DNA of 44,449 nucleotides from an uncultured Paenibacillus sp. (GCA_927443375.1 CAKMKL010000017.1:1-44449), one strand, 5' to 3'; shown: positions 23,986-31,944, counted from the stretch's first letter. Notes: a model not told the origin generated them from the sequence alone. Numbers and translations: made by a program.

Positions 23986-24386
23986 GCGATCCACTCCTCG
24001 ATTTTGATAACAATCTTAGCCTCGTCTGCATAGTATTTATTTGTGATAAGTCCGACCACTTGATTATCATCCTGATAGGCTATCTTATTGAGTGAGTCCA
24101 TAACACCTTTTGCTGCATTGTCGATGTCCGGCTTGACCACTGGCCGATATTTCCCCTCTGCCGCCAATTGACGCTTCTTCTTGCTGGTATCCTTCGGTAA
24201 AGGGTAATAAAAGTCCGCGGTCACAATTATGGGCTGCTGCATTGGTATCTTGATATGCTTCCTGGCCTCGTAACCTAGCAGTTTCTTATAAGCCAGATAC
24301 CTTTGAGCTGCTTCGTCCTTCCACTTTCCTTTTCTCGTCATTCTTACGGCGCCCATTGGCTTTACTTTTACTTCCCATGTCACCAT
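23982..24386 (-). CDS. rusA: RusA-family Holliday junction resolvase
   Basis: 134 aa. Motifs of the RusA fold: N-terminal strand KVKPMGAVRMTRKG, then KPDIDNAAKGVMDSLN and YQDDNQVVGL with the conserved Asp set (DxD and DD). It cuts four-way junctions in recombining or packaged DNA. Start at ATG 24386 inside the preceding gene; the ribosome site is weak, so coupling is likely. Confidence 0.85.
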   Translation of the reverse strand: MVTWEVKVKPMGAVRMTRKGKWKDEAAQRYLAYKKLLGYEARKHIKIPMQQPIIVTADFYYPLPKDTSKKKRQLAAEGKYRPVVKPDIDNAAKGVMDSLNKIAYQDDNQVVGLITNKYYADEAKIVIKIEEWIA

Positions 24387-24585
24387 CCTTTTTCACACCT
24401 TTCTTGCCCTCCATGTAGTGGTGTCCCCTGCGGTCGCTGAGCTTCATTGTTGGTGGTCCGTACTTGGCGATTACTGCAGCATGTTCTTCTGGTGTCATAA
24501 AGTAACTGGTGTGGGGCTTGGTGTAACTCTCCCCGAGCGTCCTACTTGGCGATATGGGGTTTTCTGCTTTGAGGTTAATTTTCAT
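24286..24585 (-). CDS. unknown protein with basic tail (99 aa)
   Basis: ATG at 24585 with GGAGG 10 bp upstream and ATGA overlap with the gene before. FMTPEEHAAVIAKYGPP is protein-like; the last 40 residues are Lys/Arg/Ser/Gly-rich and overlap the RusA gene by 100 bp in another frame. Unknown. Confidence 0.55.
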   Translation of the reverse strand: MKINLKAENPISPSRTLGESYTKPHTSYFMTPEEHAAVIAKYGPPTMKLSDRRGHHYMEGKKGVKKDGDMGSKSKANGRRKNDEKRKVEGRSSSKVSGL

Positions 24586-24821
24586 CGGTTGATTACCTCC
24601 AGTTTCCATACTTCTGCAGCTACCTCTTGGGGATACCGTTGTCTCTGCCAGCCGGGGCCGGTCAGCGTGACCTTGCCCCGTGGGTTTACCTTTACTGGCT
24701 TAGGGAATCCCGTCTTTGTGTTGCTGCGGCTGCTGTATACTACTCCCTCTTGGCTTACGCTGAAGCCTGGAAAGTTTGGGATGGGTTTAAGTGGTGGGTA
24801 TACCATTTGTCCTGTGCTCAT
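24582..24821 (-). CDS. NUMOD4-like small protein without nuclease domain
   Basis: 79 aa, ATG at 24821 behind GGGGGAG. PIPNFPGFSVSQEGVVYSS resembles the NUMOD4 DNA-binding motif usually joined to HNH homing nucleases, but no HNH follows. It may be a remnant or a stand-alone binding module. Confidence 0.5.
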   Translation of the reverse strand: MSTGQMVYPPLKPIPNFPGFSVSQEGVVYSSRSNTKTGFPKPVKVNPRGKVTLTGPGWQRQRYPQEVAAEVWKLEVINR

Positions 24822-24841
24822 ATCCTCTTCTCCCCCTCAAT

Positions 24842-25024
24842 CTATGAAAGTTTCACAAGCCTACCAGTGCTGTCGGTGACCGTATCTATTTCTCCGTATC
24901 CTCTTTCCTTAGCTTCTGCTGCTTTCTGCCGCAAATTATACTCATCTAGTGGTTCGTACCGCTCGGACATAAAAACTGCCTTACCGCCTGCATAAAACGT
25001 GTGAACGATCACTTTTCTTGCCAT
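24842..25024 (-). CDS. small protein (60 aa), unknown
   Basis: ATG at 25024 with GGGGGAG 7 bp upstream. Mixed alpha/beta sequence (KVIVHTFYAGGKAVFMSERY). No family recognised. Confidence 0.55.
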   Translation of the reverse strand: MARKVIVHTFYAGGKAVFMSERYEPLDEYNLRQKAAEAKERGYGEIDTVTDSTGRLVKLS

Positions 25025-25038
25025 GCCTCTTCTCCCCC

Positions 25039-25467
25039 TTATACCTCTAGTAGTTCTGGGTTATCTATTTCATTCCCAATTACCGCCGTTCGGCTAAGTT
25101 TTCCATCTGATTCAAGTCTATGGTATTGGCTAGGGTTGCGAGTGAACACCAGGTAAGAGCAGTGTTCCTGAACCCATTCAACTTCCCCGATTCCGTTTTC
25201 GTCTTCTACCAAATCGCGGCCGTAAATCTCTCGTCCATTCTTGTCTGTAAATCCGATGAATTGACCAATTGTTTTCGGATCAACCTCATTTACGAACGGT
25301 GCTTCTGTGTTCAAAAAGTCTCCATTCTCGTCAATGCAAGCACCAAAACGATTATCTACGATGAATTTTCTGCCGCCGCCCTGCTCTCCAAGTAGTTGTA
25401 TCAGGTCTCCGTATGTCCACTCACCGTTGTCCTTGCGCTTGCCGCGGAACTTAATCTCTCTGCCCAT
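25039..25467 (-). CDS. YopX-family protein
   Basis: 142 aa with the family hallmarks: N-terminal REIKFRGKRKDNGEWTYGDL and DPKTIGQFIGFTDKNGREIYG, followed by a GEVEW strand. Widespread in Firmicute phages; role unknown. ATG at 25467 behind AGGGAGAGG. Confidence 0.85.
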   Translation of the reverse strand: MGREIKFRGKRKDNGEWTYGDLIQLLGEQGGGRKFIVDNRFGACIDENGDFLNTEAPFVNEVDPKTIGQFIGFTDKNGREIYGRDLVEDENGIGEVEWVQEHCSYLVFTRNPSQYHRLESDGKLSRTAVIGNEIDNPELLEV

Positions 25468-25524
25468 CGTGTATCCTCTCCCTTTGGGGTCCCAGCCCCT
25501 TATAAGTTAAGTACAGGCCTGTTT

Positions 25525-25566
25525 CGGCCTCCGCTGATGCTAAGTATTGCGGTCGAATCGGAGGCC
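25525..25566 (+). repeat. intergenic repeat, copy a (perfect hairpin form)
   Basis: GGCCTCCG (25526-25533) pairs with CGGAGGCC (25559-25566) around a 25-base loop containing CTAAGTATTGCGGTCG. It separates two early genes. Confidence 0.6.
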
Positions 25567-25586
25567 TGACGGCCGTTTAGCACACT

Positions 25587-26189
25587 TTAATTGTCAAACC
25601 AGAACACTACACGCAGATCGTTTGAATATTTTTGAATCTGCTCATCGTCGTAGCGCCAAAACAGTTCACTCGCCCTTTTTTTCAATCCTTCAATAATGGG
25701 TTCAAGGATGTTTTCCTCGACTTCCCACTCCATAAATTCATGATCCGGTGCATTTGTCCACTGGCACCACGACGAAGGACATTCTCCGTTTAATGGTTTT
25801 TGTTTTTCTGACTCATGAACGTAGCCGCTGTACTTCACTTTTATATTTTTAGCTGCGTAGTCCTGCAATTCGCGTAGTGTAAAGTAACTGTGGGAATGTC
25901 CATCGCTACTCCAATACTCATAAGCTTCACGTATTTCTGGGCAGCAATCATCTGGAATTCCTTTGCTCTCGGCGATTGGCTCAATTTCAGAATAGTTCCG
26001 TACTCCAGCCAATACTGCAAACAATCTGTAATCACGGCTATCATAAATAGGCGAAATTCTGTATTTCTGCTCTCCATCCTCTCCATCTGTGAAGTGCGGG
26101 TTTACAGAGTAGTAATCCCCGCTGACCCATATGTTTTCACCTTCGATCGTTCTTTTGCCCTCTACGTACATGTGAATATCGCAACCCAT
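25587..26189 (-). CDS. conserved phage protein beginning MGCDIH (200 aa)
   Basis: ATG at 26189 behind AAGGAGAG; upstream in-frame codons encode an unlikely Arg-rich leader and read through an intergenic repeat. It has the MGCDIHMYVE start known in many phage hypothetical proteins, then YDSRDYRLFAVLAGVRNY and SHSYFTLRELQDY. Function unknown. Confidence 0.75.
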   Translation of the reverse strand: MGCDIHMYVEGKRTIEGENIWVSGDYYSVNPHFTDGEDGEQKYRISPIYDSRDYRLFAVLAGVRNYSEIEPIAESKGIPDDCCPEIREAYEYWSSDGHSHSYFTLRELQDYAAKNIKVKYSGYVHESEKQKPLNGECPSSWCQWTNAPDHEFMEWEVEENILEPIIEGLKKRASELFWRYDDEQIQKYSNDLRVVFWFDN

Positions 26190-26216
26190 CGTAATCTCTC
26201 CTTTATTTTTTGTTTT

Positions 26217-26270
26217 GCGGCGTAGCCGCCTTCGTATCGACCGAATATGCTTAGGCTTTGCCGGTAGCCG
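26217..26270 (-). repeat. intergenic repeat, copy b (inverted)
   Basis: On the minus strand it reads GCCTAAGCATATTCGGTCGA between CGGCTACCGG and GGCGGCTACG; same core as copies a, c, d and f but opposite orientation. Confidence 0.5.
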
Positions 26271-26306
26271 TATCAAGGTTGTGTTGTATCTCTTACCTTG
26301 TGAGTG

Positions 26307-26657
26307 TCATTGGCTGCCCTCCTTGGGTGCTGGGGTATCTGGGTAAAGGGTGGATAAGAATGTATTAAGTCCAAACGCTTCCCGCGTCAGATCTGGGACG
26401 TACGGGATGATCTTCTCAATCGCCTCTTTCAACAGTTGTTCCCGGGCCTCCGCATCATTGGCGCGCTTCTCTTCATCCAGGTGCCAAGCCCAATATTGAT
26501 CCTTCTTTTCTGACTCATATGCGTATTCTTTGAGCCAGTACATGGTCATTTGCGGCTGCTCGGCTATCAGATCCCGCCGTGACCATCCTTCATCACGTTG
26601 ATACCTTTCGCACATCTCCATATCCTTTTGCCAGTCCCTCGATTGTGTTTGTGTCAT
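26307..26657 (-). CDS. unknown early protein (116 aa)
   Basis: ATG at 26657 with GGAGG 10 bp upstream. Helical and charged (YAYESEKKDQYWAWHLDEEK), Pro-rich end. No family recognised. Confidence 0.6.
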   Translation of the reverse strand: MTQTQSRDWQKDMEMCERYQRDEGWSRRDLIAEQPQMTMYWLKEYAYESEKKDQYWAWHLDEEKRANDAEAREQLLKEAIEKIIPYVPDLTREAFGLNTFLSTLYPDTPAPKEGSQ

Positions 26658-26717
26658 ATCCTCTATTCCTCCCTTGGTGGGAGAGGAGGGTTAGTCCTAC
26701 TCCCTTAATGATCTGGT

Positions 26718-26757
26718 GCGGCTCGCGCCTATTCGGTCGATCCGTTGGCCTCCGGCC
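26718..26757 (+). repeat. intergenic repeat, copy c
   Basis: CGCCTATTCGGTCGATCCG followed by GGCCTCCGGCC. Shortened left arm compared with copies a and d. Confidence 0.45.
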
Positions 26758-26784
26758 TTTTATGTCACGGTATCTTCGCACTGT

Positions 26785-26994
26785 TCACCAGCTATATTGA
26801 CATTCAGTTGACCTCACGACTCTGCCGTCAGATAACTGAATCAGCATCAAGCCAGGTTCTTCTATGTCGTCCCGAATGACCGTTCCTAAAATAACTTTGC
26901 TGGAATCGTAGTTAAAGCACACTTTGACTTCCTTGCCCGCCAGCTCGCCCTGTTTCGGAAACTTGTCATAGCTAATATTTTGATGTACTCCCAT
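26785..26994 (-). CDS. small beta-rich protein (69 aa)
   Basis: ATG at 26994 with AAGGAGG upstream. GKEVKVCFNYDSSKVILGTV and LIQLSDGRVVRSTECQ suggest a small beta-barrel. Unknown. Confidence 0.6.
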   Translation of the reverse strand: MGVHQNISYDKFPKQGELAGKEVKVCFNYDSSKVILGTVIRDDIEEPGLMLIQLSDGRVVRSTECQYSW

Positions 26995-27022
26995 TTCTAA
27001 ATTCCTCCTTCGCTTAATGCGT

Positions 27023-27391
27023 CTACTGCTTACTACTAAGCGTGATATATGCCGCCTCTGCCCTCTCTCTGGGGGTAGCGAGGAGTAACCGTTTAAGACC
27101 TAAATACTTGACCGAATATAGCGTCGTATCGAATGCTATGTCTTTTGCTTCGTCACCTAATGTACGAATGGTCAAGTTTCTGATGTACTCTCTGCAATCA
27201 AAGTCTAGCGCCCTTGCCTGTACCTCTAGAGAGGCAGCAGGGTCAGTGCAGTAATCAGGGGCAAAAGCGAAGTCTTCTGATCCCAGCTTTTTTATTGTGT
27301 ATCCCATCAACTCCGCCAGCTTACGGTTAAGCTCGGGGTTGCTCCATTCCTTTACTTGTGTCATGGACTCTTCTTTCCGTTCTGGTGTCAT
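27023..27391 (-). CDS. phage ABA-sandwich-like protein (122 aa)
   Basis: ATG at 27391 behind GAAGGAGAG. ELNRKLAELMGYTI, then PDYCTDPAASLEVQARAL matches the phage ABA sandwich domain pattern common in phage early regions. Role unknown. Confidence 0.65.
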   Translation of the reverse strand: MTPERKEESMTQVKEWSNPELNRKLAELMGYTIKKLGSEDFAFAPDYCTDPAASLEVQARALDFDCREYIRNLTIRTLGDEAKDIAFDTTLYSVKYLGLKRLLLATPRERAEAAYITLSSKQ

Positions 27392-27458
27392 GCTATATCT
27401 CTCCTTCGTTGTTAGATGATGAAAATCCAATGTATCGGCCCCCGTTTCACTGGGTGAT

Positions 27459-27782
27459 TCAGTCGTTTTGATGCCCTTCGGCCTGTGTTGCTCCTTTTAT
27501 GCGTTTAAGGGTCTTTCTGGCGTAATCTCCACCATCCGTGAACACTTCCGGTTCCTCGTAATAAAAATCAAGTGGCTCGTTTTCGTCATAAAGTTCCTTC
27601 TGCTGCTCGTATACTTTCTTGTCTCCGTACCATTCCAGCGCCTTTACCGCTTCTTCCCTTTGTCTCTCTGCGGTCTCGAGTCGCTCTACCAGTCCGATCA
27701 GTAGGTGTAACTCTTTGTCGTATTGGAATAAGAGTTGCTTCGTTTCGATGGTTTGCTTGGCTTCGCTTATTAGATCAGTCAT
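27459..27782 (-). CDS. unknown coiled-coil early protein (107 aa)
   Basis: ATG at 27782 with GGGGG 8 bp upstream. Coiled coil to about residue 50 (LVERLETAERQREEAVKALE) and a conserved-looking DGGDYARKTLKRI end. Unknown. Confidence 0.6.
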   Translation of the reverse strand: MTDLISEAKQTIETKQLLFQYDKELHLLIGLVERLETAERQREEAVKALEWYGDKKVYEQQKELYDENEPLDFYYEEPEVFTDGGDYARKTLKRIKGATQAEGHQND

Positions 27783-27809
27783 GGTCTGTACCCCCTAAAT
27801 CCCTTGGTT

Positions 27810-27852
27810 CGGCCTCCGGCTTCGCCTGAGCATATTCTGTCGGGCGATGGCC
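27810..27852 (+). repeat. intergenic repeat, copy d
   Basis: CGGCCTCCGGC, GCCTGAGCATATTCTGTCGG and GATGGCC; same order as copies a and f. Confidence 0.5.
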
Positions 27853-28325
27853 TACGGCATTTTTTCATCCAGTGAAGCATCTACAACTTTCCACATGAAT
27901 AATGTTTGATCAGGTGTTAAATCTCCACAGTGAAGCTCAAAATCCCATGGATTGTTATAAGCTTCTTCAATCAATCGCTCAAAGTTATTCGTTCTGCTGC
28001 GTGTTCCGTATTTATCATTCGGACGTTTGTAGGAGTATTCGAATACGGTGCCGCAGCCTTCCTCGTCATACAGGTGTTCAAGTGCTTCAAAAAGAGATTC
28101 GAACTTACCTCCGTCATCCGTTTCAAAGCTGGTTTTCTGATCGATGTAGGTATGCCCAATGTCATCAACATGCCGTTTGATATTGGCTACAATCTCTTCA
28201 CACAGTCTGTACTCCTGATGGGCGCCTCTGCTTTCTCCGCCAATTCTCACGAAACCAAAGTCTCCAGCATTCCTTGGAGTGATTCTGATTTCACATTCGT
28301 TAGTTGCAACTCTCTTAATAGTCAT
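27852..28325 (-). CDS. unknown early protein (157 aa)
   Basis: ATG at 28325 with GAGAGG 9 bp upstream. Contains ECEIRITPRNAGDFGFVRI, ALEHLYDEEGCGTVFEYSY and a PDQTLFMWKVVDASL end. Soluble; no family recognised. Confidence 0.6.
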   Translation of the reverse strand: MTIKRVATNECEIRITPRNAGDFGFVRIGGESRGAHQEYRLCEEIVANIKRHVDDIGHTYIDQKTSFETDDGGKFESLFEALEHLYDEEGCGTVFEYSYKRPNDKYGTRSRTNNFERLIEEAYNNPWDFELHCGDLTPDQTLFMWKVVDASLDEKMP

Positions 28326-28444
28326 TCCCTTCATCCTCTCGTCTTCTATACGCCCCGTAGAGCGCTGATTATGTTCGACCCTAACTTGTGCCTGACCTTT
28401 CGGTTATAACGTCTGTGTGGGGCTTCTGTTAGCTGACAGCCATA

Positions 28445-28600
28445 CTATTCTACTGGCTCAAGCCATACGTTAGATAAATGCCATCCTTTTTCTTCACAGA
28501 TTCGCTTAACCTCTTCATGCGCCTCTTTGATTGTTTTCCCCTCAGCATCAGCTAGTTGCTCCTTTAAAAATCCATTTGCGTGGTGAATGATGTACTTCAT
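28445..28600 (-). CDS. small protein (51 aa)
   Basis: ATG at 28600 directly behind AGGGAGGAAACAGGG. Helical, with KTIKEAHEEVKRICEEKGW. Good codon structure; function unknown. Confidence 0.6.
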   Translation of the reverse strand: MKYIIHHANGFLKEQLADAEGKTIKEAHEEVKRICEEKGWHLSNVWLEPVE

Positions 28601-28666
28601 CCCTGTTTCCTCCCTTTTTCTCTCGCGCGTAGGTGGCTCCGTTAACTCCGAGAACCCCCTCTTGTT

Positions 28667-28774
28667 TTACTCTCTGCCTCGATGTACTGACTTCCCACAC
28701 CGTTTACACCGTTGTTGCCACATCCTCATGTTGTAGTCGTATTTATGTCCGAATAATTTGCATAGGATCTTCAT
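28667..28774 (-). CDS. DUF1660-like small Zn protein (35 aa)
   Basis: ATG at 28774 with AAAGGGG 8 bp upstream. MKILCKLFGHKYDYN followed by CKRCGKSVHR, the short Cys/His pattern of the prophage DUF1660 family. Role unknown. Confidence 0.65.
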   Translation of the reverse strand: MKILCKLFGHKYDYNMRMWQQRCKRCGKSVHRGRE

Positions 28775-28791
28775 GCTTCATGCCCCTTTCG

Positions 28792-29178
28792 TTAAGCTCC
28801 AATTCCTCGTGAACGTTGGTACTCTCGGCACAATGCATCGTACTTCCGGAGTGCCGACATATAGTTCTTGTGGCTGCTGCCAATATTCTCGATGTACGTC
28901 GCCCCTACAACGATTCGTCGCTGTAATTCATTCTGCATGGCTTCTATGAATCTTTCGTACAATCCGGTAAGGTGCTGGTAGTACGCCTCCCAATCATCGA
29001 ACCGATCCACCTCACTCACCAGCAGCCGGTAATCTTCCTCAGATACTTTTTCGCTCCGGTATGCTCCGTTCAGCAATCGTTCGAAGAGTAGGTTTTGCTC
29101 GTCCTGGTAATCCTGGAGCGTCAAATACACATCACGGTCATCCAGTAAGCGATGTAATACGTTGGGTTTTCCGGTCAT
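28792..29178 (-). CDS. unknown helical protein (128 aa)
   Basis: Overlaps the end of the helicase gene by 41 bp in another frame. I take ATG 29178; no clear ribosome site, so coupling is likely. All helical and charged. Could be a helicase-associated factor, by position only. Confidence 0.5.
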   Translation of the reverse strand: MTGKPNVLHRLLDDRDVYLTLQDYQDEQNLLFERLLNGAYRSEKVSEEDYRLLVSEVDRFDDWEAYYQHLTGLYERFIEAMQNELQRRIVVGATYIENIGSSHKNYMSALRKYDALCREYQRSRGIGA

Positions 29179-30436
29179 ATTTGAGTTCAACTACTCCAAC
29201 CTCCCCGTTTCGCTGCTTGGTGAAATTGACTTCTAGTACCCCCTGTTTCGGGGTATCTGGATTGTAGTAATCCTCGCGGTACAAAAGGGCAATGACATCG
29301 GCGCATGTCTCAATTCCAGTAGATCCGGACAAATCTTTGTTCGTCGGCCTTTTATCCTGCGACTTTTCCGCATCCCGGGCCACCTGCGACAATCCCATCA
29401 CATGGCAGTCGCAATCTTTAGCAGCCTTCCGGATAACCCGGCATACTCTTGCAAGTGCACTGCCTTGGTTGTCTCCTGGCTCAATCCTTTCGTTAACGTC
29501 CTGCAGATAATCGACAACTACGAAATCAAGTCCCTGTGTCCGTTTCAGCCGGCGCATGGTATCGGCTATGTAGTGAGAGTCCACGCCGCGCTGGTCATCA
29601 ATGTAAATCTGGTCAATCTCGTGCTTACGCTTGATCATTTCCTCGTAAACGTCTCTTGGCAGCCGCCCGAACCTGTACTCTCTTAGGTTGACGTTCAGTT
29701 TATTTGCCATGAGCCGGTCATACATTGGCTTGTAGTCCATTTCAAGCGAGAACACCGCACATTTATAACCCATGCTGCTTATTCGGTTGATGTTCTCCAG
29801 CATGAATGCTGATTTACCCATGCTTGTTCTCGCCCCGACCACCGACAACTCTTTCCTGTGCCAGCCTGTGGTGATCCGGTCCATCGGTGTTATCCCGGTC
29901 ATCATGCCGTAAGCAATCGACGGGTCTTTTACAATCGACATCATCCGTTCAACGTAGTTGTCTACTTGCTTTTTCATGTCCCGCAACTCTCCAGTGTCCG
30001 TGGTATAAAGGGTAAACACATCTTTCTGGAGGTTCCGGACTACATCGTCTGGGTCAATTCCTTCGTCCAAGCAAGCCACCGTGTTAAGGGACATATTGCG
30101 GATCTGTTGAGCTGACTGCTCTTTCTTGATCTCTTTGAACAAAATGTCTGCGCGGCGTTCATTGTATCCAAGGTTCTTAATCTCCTGGAGACGTTTGATC
30201 TGAGGCGTCGCTGCGCGGCTGACTAATCCGCGGTAACTGAGCCCTTCCTCGTCTTCTACTTCGCACATCATTTCGTACACCCACCACAGGTCTTGGAATA
30301 AGGACTTGTCTAATCTCTGGCGGTAGTCTCTGAATATGTGTGGGAAGGTGATGAACGTTCCAAGCAATTCCTCGAATAACAATCTATTGGTTGCTGGCTC
30401 GGTTTCGCTCTGCTGCTCTTCTTGCCATTTCCTCAA
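29138..30436 (-). CDS. dnaB: replicative DNA helicase (DnaB type)
   Basis: 432 aa, TTG start at 30436 (GAGGAG 10 bp upstream) inside the initiator gene. N-terminal primase-interacting domain, then RecA fold: Walker A GARTSMGKSAF (about residue 201), AVFSLEM, Walker B DFVVVDYLQ, and the DLSGSTGIETCADVIALL motif. It unwinds the phage origin as a hexamer. Confidence 0.9.
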   Translation of the reverse strand: MRKWQEEQQSETEPATNRLLFEELLGTFITFPHIFRDYRQRLDKSLFQDLWWVYEMMCEVEDEEGLSYRGLVSRAATPQIKRLQEIKNLGYNERRADILFKEIKKEQSAQQIRNMSLNTVACLDEGIDPDDVVRNLQKDVFTLYTTDTGELRDMKKQVDNYVERMMSIVKDPSIAYGMMTGITPMDRITTGWHRKELSVVGARTSMGKSAFMLENINRISSMGYKCAVFSLEMDYKPMYDRLMANKLNVNLREYRFGRLPRDVYEEMIKRKHEIDQIYIDDQRGVDSHYIADTMRRLKRTQGLDFVVVDYLQDVNERIEPGDNQGSALARVCRVIRKAAKDCDCHVMGLSQVARDAEKSQDKRPTNKDLSGSTGIETCADVIALLYREDYYNPDTPKQGVLEVNFTKQRNGEVGVVELKYDRKTQRITSLTG

Positions 30437-31226
30437 GCTCTCTCAACTCCTCGTCTGAAGCTTCTATTGGTTTAGGTGTATTTGGTATTAAAGGAGTGAC
30501 CTTGTAGGATTGTTCCTTTCTCGCCTTTGACTCCAACCTCGTATATATTTTCTCCTTGATCCACCTGTCTCGAATGGATTCCATGTAACGAAGGCTGGGT
30601 TTTGGTCCCTGGCATGACTCTCCTGCCTCAAGCAGCAGTTCAATGCAAAAGCGTTCGGTGTAACCCTGGTTTCTAAGCTTCATGAAAAAGTCGCTTGTTA
30701 ATCCATCCATGGTCAACGCTTTAAAAACCTTGGTGTAAGTAGACAACAATGTTTCAGGTTCCGGTTGGTCATCCTCTTTTGTAGTAGTAGTAGTAGATAA
30801 GTTCTTTAACTTCTTGTTTGTGTCAATCTGTTGTGGTTCTGTTGTCAATCTGTTGTCAATCTGTTGTCGTTCTGTTGTCAAAGTATCCTGATACTCAGAC
30901 CACTTAACTATTGATACTACGCTGTATTTGTTGGTTGTTTTGATGTCAATGTTGCCGTAACTTTCGAGTTTTTTTAACCAACTCCAAAGCGTTGTGTCCT
31001 TAATTTTCTTGCGCGGAGCAACCCCGGCATTGTACTCCGCATGAAGGGAAAACCTACCGGTTATAAACTGACCTGGCAACAAATGAACTTCCTGCTTGTC
31101 AAACAAAACTGTTCGTTCCTCGTAAGATGCTTTGGCAAGACAGTAGATCCATAGACGCAAGATATCCGGGTCACTGAAGATCTGGCTGTCCACTATTTTC
31201 CGGTGAAGCTTTATCCATCCATCCAT
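30384..31226 (-). CDS. DnaD-like replication initiator
   Basis: 280 aa from ATG 31226 (AGGTGGTG upstream). N-terminal winged helix: WIKLHRKIVDSQIFSDPDIL, as in phage replisome organisers; a low-complexity linker with TTERQQIDN repeats and poly-Thr (about residues 115-150); a DnaB_2-type C-terminal helical domain. It binds the iterons inside its own gene (30824-30878) and loads the helicase encoded next. Roles are by family and context. Confidence 0.8.
   Translation of the reverse strand: MDGWIKLHRKIVDSQIFSDPDILRLWIYCLAKASYEERTVLFDKQEVHLLPGQFITGRFSLHAEYNAGVAPRKKIKDTTLWSWLKKLESYGNIDIKTTNKYSVVSIVKWSEYQDTLTTERQQIDNRLTTEPQQIDTNKKLKNLSTTTTTKEDDQPEPETLLSTYTKVFKALTMDGLTSDFFMKLRNQGYTERFCIELLLEAGESCQGPKPSLRYMESIRDRWIKEKIYTRLESKARKEQSYKVTPLIPNTPKPIEASDEELRELEEMARRAAERNRASNQ
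30824..30878. other. candidate origin: five 11-bp iterons
   Basis: Five consecutive 11-bp units, CAATCTGTTGT x3 and (G/C)GTTCTGTTGT x2, within the initiator gene. A lambda-type origin has the same placement. They encode the QQID linker repeats. Confidence 0.5.
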
Positions 31227-31237
31227 GTGGACACCAC

Positions 31238-31411
31238 CTAAACAGCCTTCTGTTGAATCTTTTCGACCCACTCAAGCACTTCGTCTTCGTCAAATCGTAG
31301 AGTACGCGGCGTAAGCTTCTTGTGTGGCAACCCCTCTTTCATAAGACGGAAAACGGTGCCTCTGCTAACTCCAAGTCTGTTACCGATCTGTTTTACATCA
31401 ACTAGCATCAT
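31238..31411 (-). CDS. excisionase/MerR-type HTH protein (57 aa)
   Basis: ATG at 31411 with AGGAGGTG upstream. VKQIGNRLGVSRGTVFRLMK then a wing and FDEDEVLEWVEKIQ: the HTH_17/excisionase fold. Divergent from the plus-strand HTH gene at 31547. It could be the recombination directionality factor or a local regulator. Confidence 0.65.
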   Translation of the reverse strand: MMLVDVKQIGNRLGVSRGTVFRLMKEGLPHKKLTPRTLRFDEDEVLEWVEKIQQKAV

Positions 31412-31432
31412 CGTGCACCTCCTGTAACTACA

Positions 31433-31458
31433 GTGTACTATAATACACATAATGTGTA
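31433..31458. promoter_or_regulatory. overlapping operator dyads between divergent HTH genes
   Basis: TACACAT-A-ATGTGTA (31444-31458) is a perfect 15-bp palindrome, and GTGTA-N6-TACAC (31433-31448) overlaps it. They lie upstream of the minus HTH gene, where its promoter should be. Confidence 0.6.
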
Positions 31459-31546
31459 CAGTAGTACCCAGTTTGTTCTTGAATCATTTATTTTTGCGTA
31501 ATGTTGGATATGATAGAATTAATTAATCAATGAAATGGTGGTAACT

Positions 31547-31753
31547 ATGATAAAGGTGAAACTATCGGAACTCATGGGCATTCATAAGGTTAAAAGCTTC
31601 TCAGCCCTCGAGAAAGAAACTGGAATCACTCGCAAAACGCTGACAAAACTCTACGATGGTGAAGGTAAGGGCATCGAATACGACACCCTTAATAAGTTAT
31701 GTGATTATTTCAAGTGCCAGCCTGGCGACCTACTAGAGTACCTTCCGGACTAA
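31547..31753 (+). CDS. Cro/CI-type HTH regulator (68 aa), plus strand inside the early region
   Basis: ATG at 31547 with GGTGG 5 bp upstream. SFSALEKETGITRKTLTKLY then YDTLNKLCDYFKCQPGDLL, the HTH_26/YozG-type repressor. It is the only plus-strand gene in the early block and ends 4 bp inside the convergent next gene. Probably binds the dyads at 31433-31458 and controls the replication genes. Confidence 0.75.
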   Translation: MIKVKLSELMGIHKVKSFSALEKETGITRKTLTKLYDGEGKGIEYDTLNKLCDYFKCQPGDLLEYLPD

Positions 31754-31944
31754 GCAGTCTTAAGCTGCTGCAGCTCAGCCTCCAGTTCCTCCACTTTCTT
31801 CTGACTGAACTGGATCATATGCTTGCTATACTGCATGCCTCCGTAATCGCCGTACTTGATGTCTTCCTCCATGTTATGGGTGTAGACGAGTACGGCGTTT
31901 TCCCATACCTCGATTTCCGCCTGTATGCGCTCGATTCGGTTCAT
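31750..31944 (-). CDS. small coiled-coil protein (64 aa)
   Basis: ATG at 31944 overlaps the preceding stop (ATGA). Two helices with QKKVEELEAELQQLK. Unknown. Confidence 0.6.
   Translation of the reverse strand: MNRIERIQAEIEVWENAVLVYTHNMEEDIKYGDYGGMQYSKHMIQFSQKKVEELEAELQQLKTA

Noticed and set aside
30781-30800. GTA/TAG trinucleotide run as a phase-variable repeat
   Set aside because: A triplet run cannot change frame; it encodes poly-Thr in the initiator linker.
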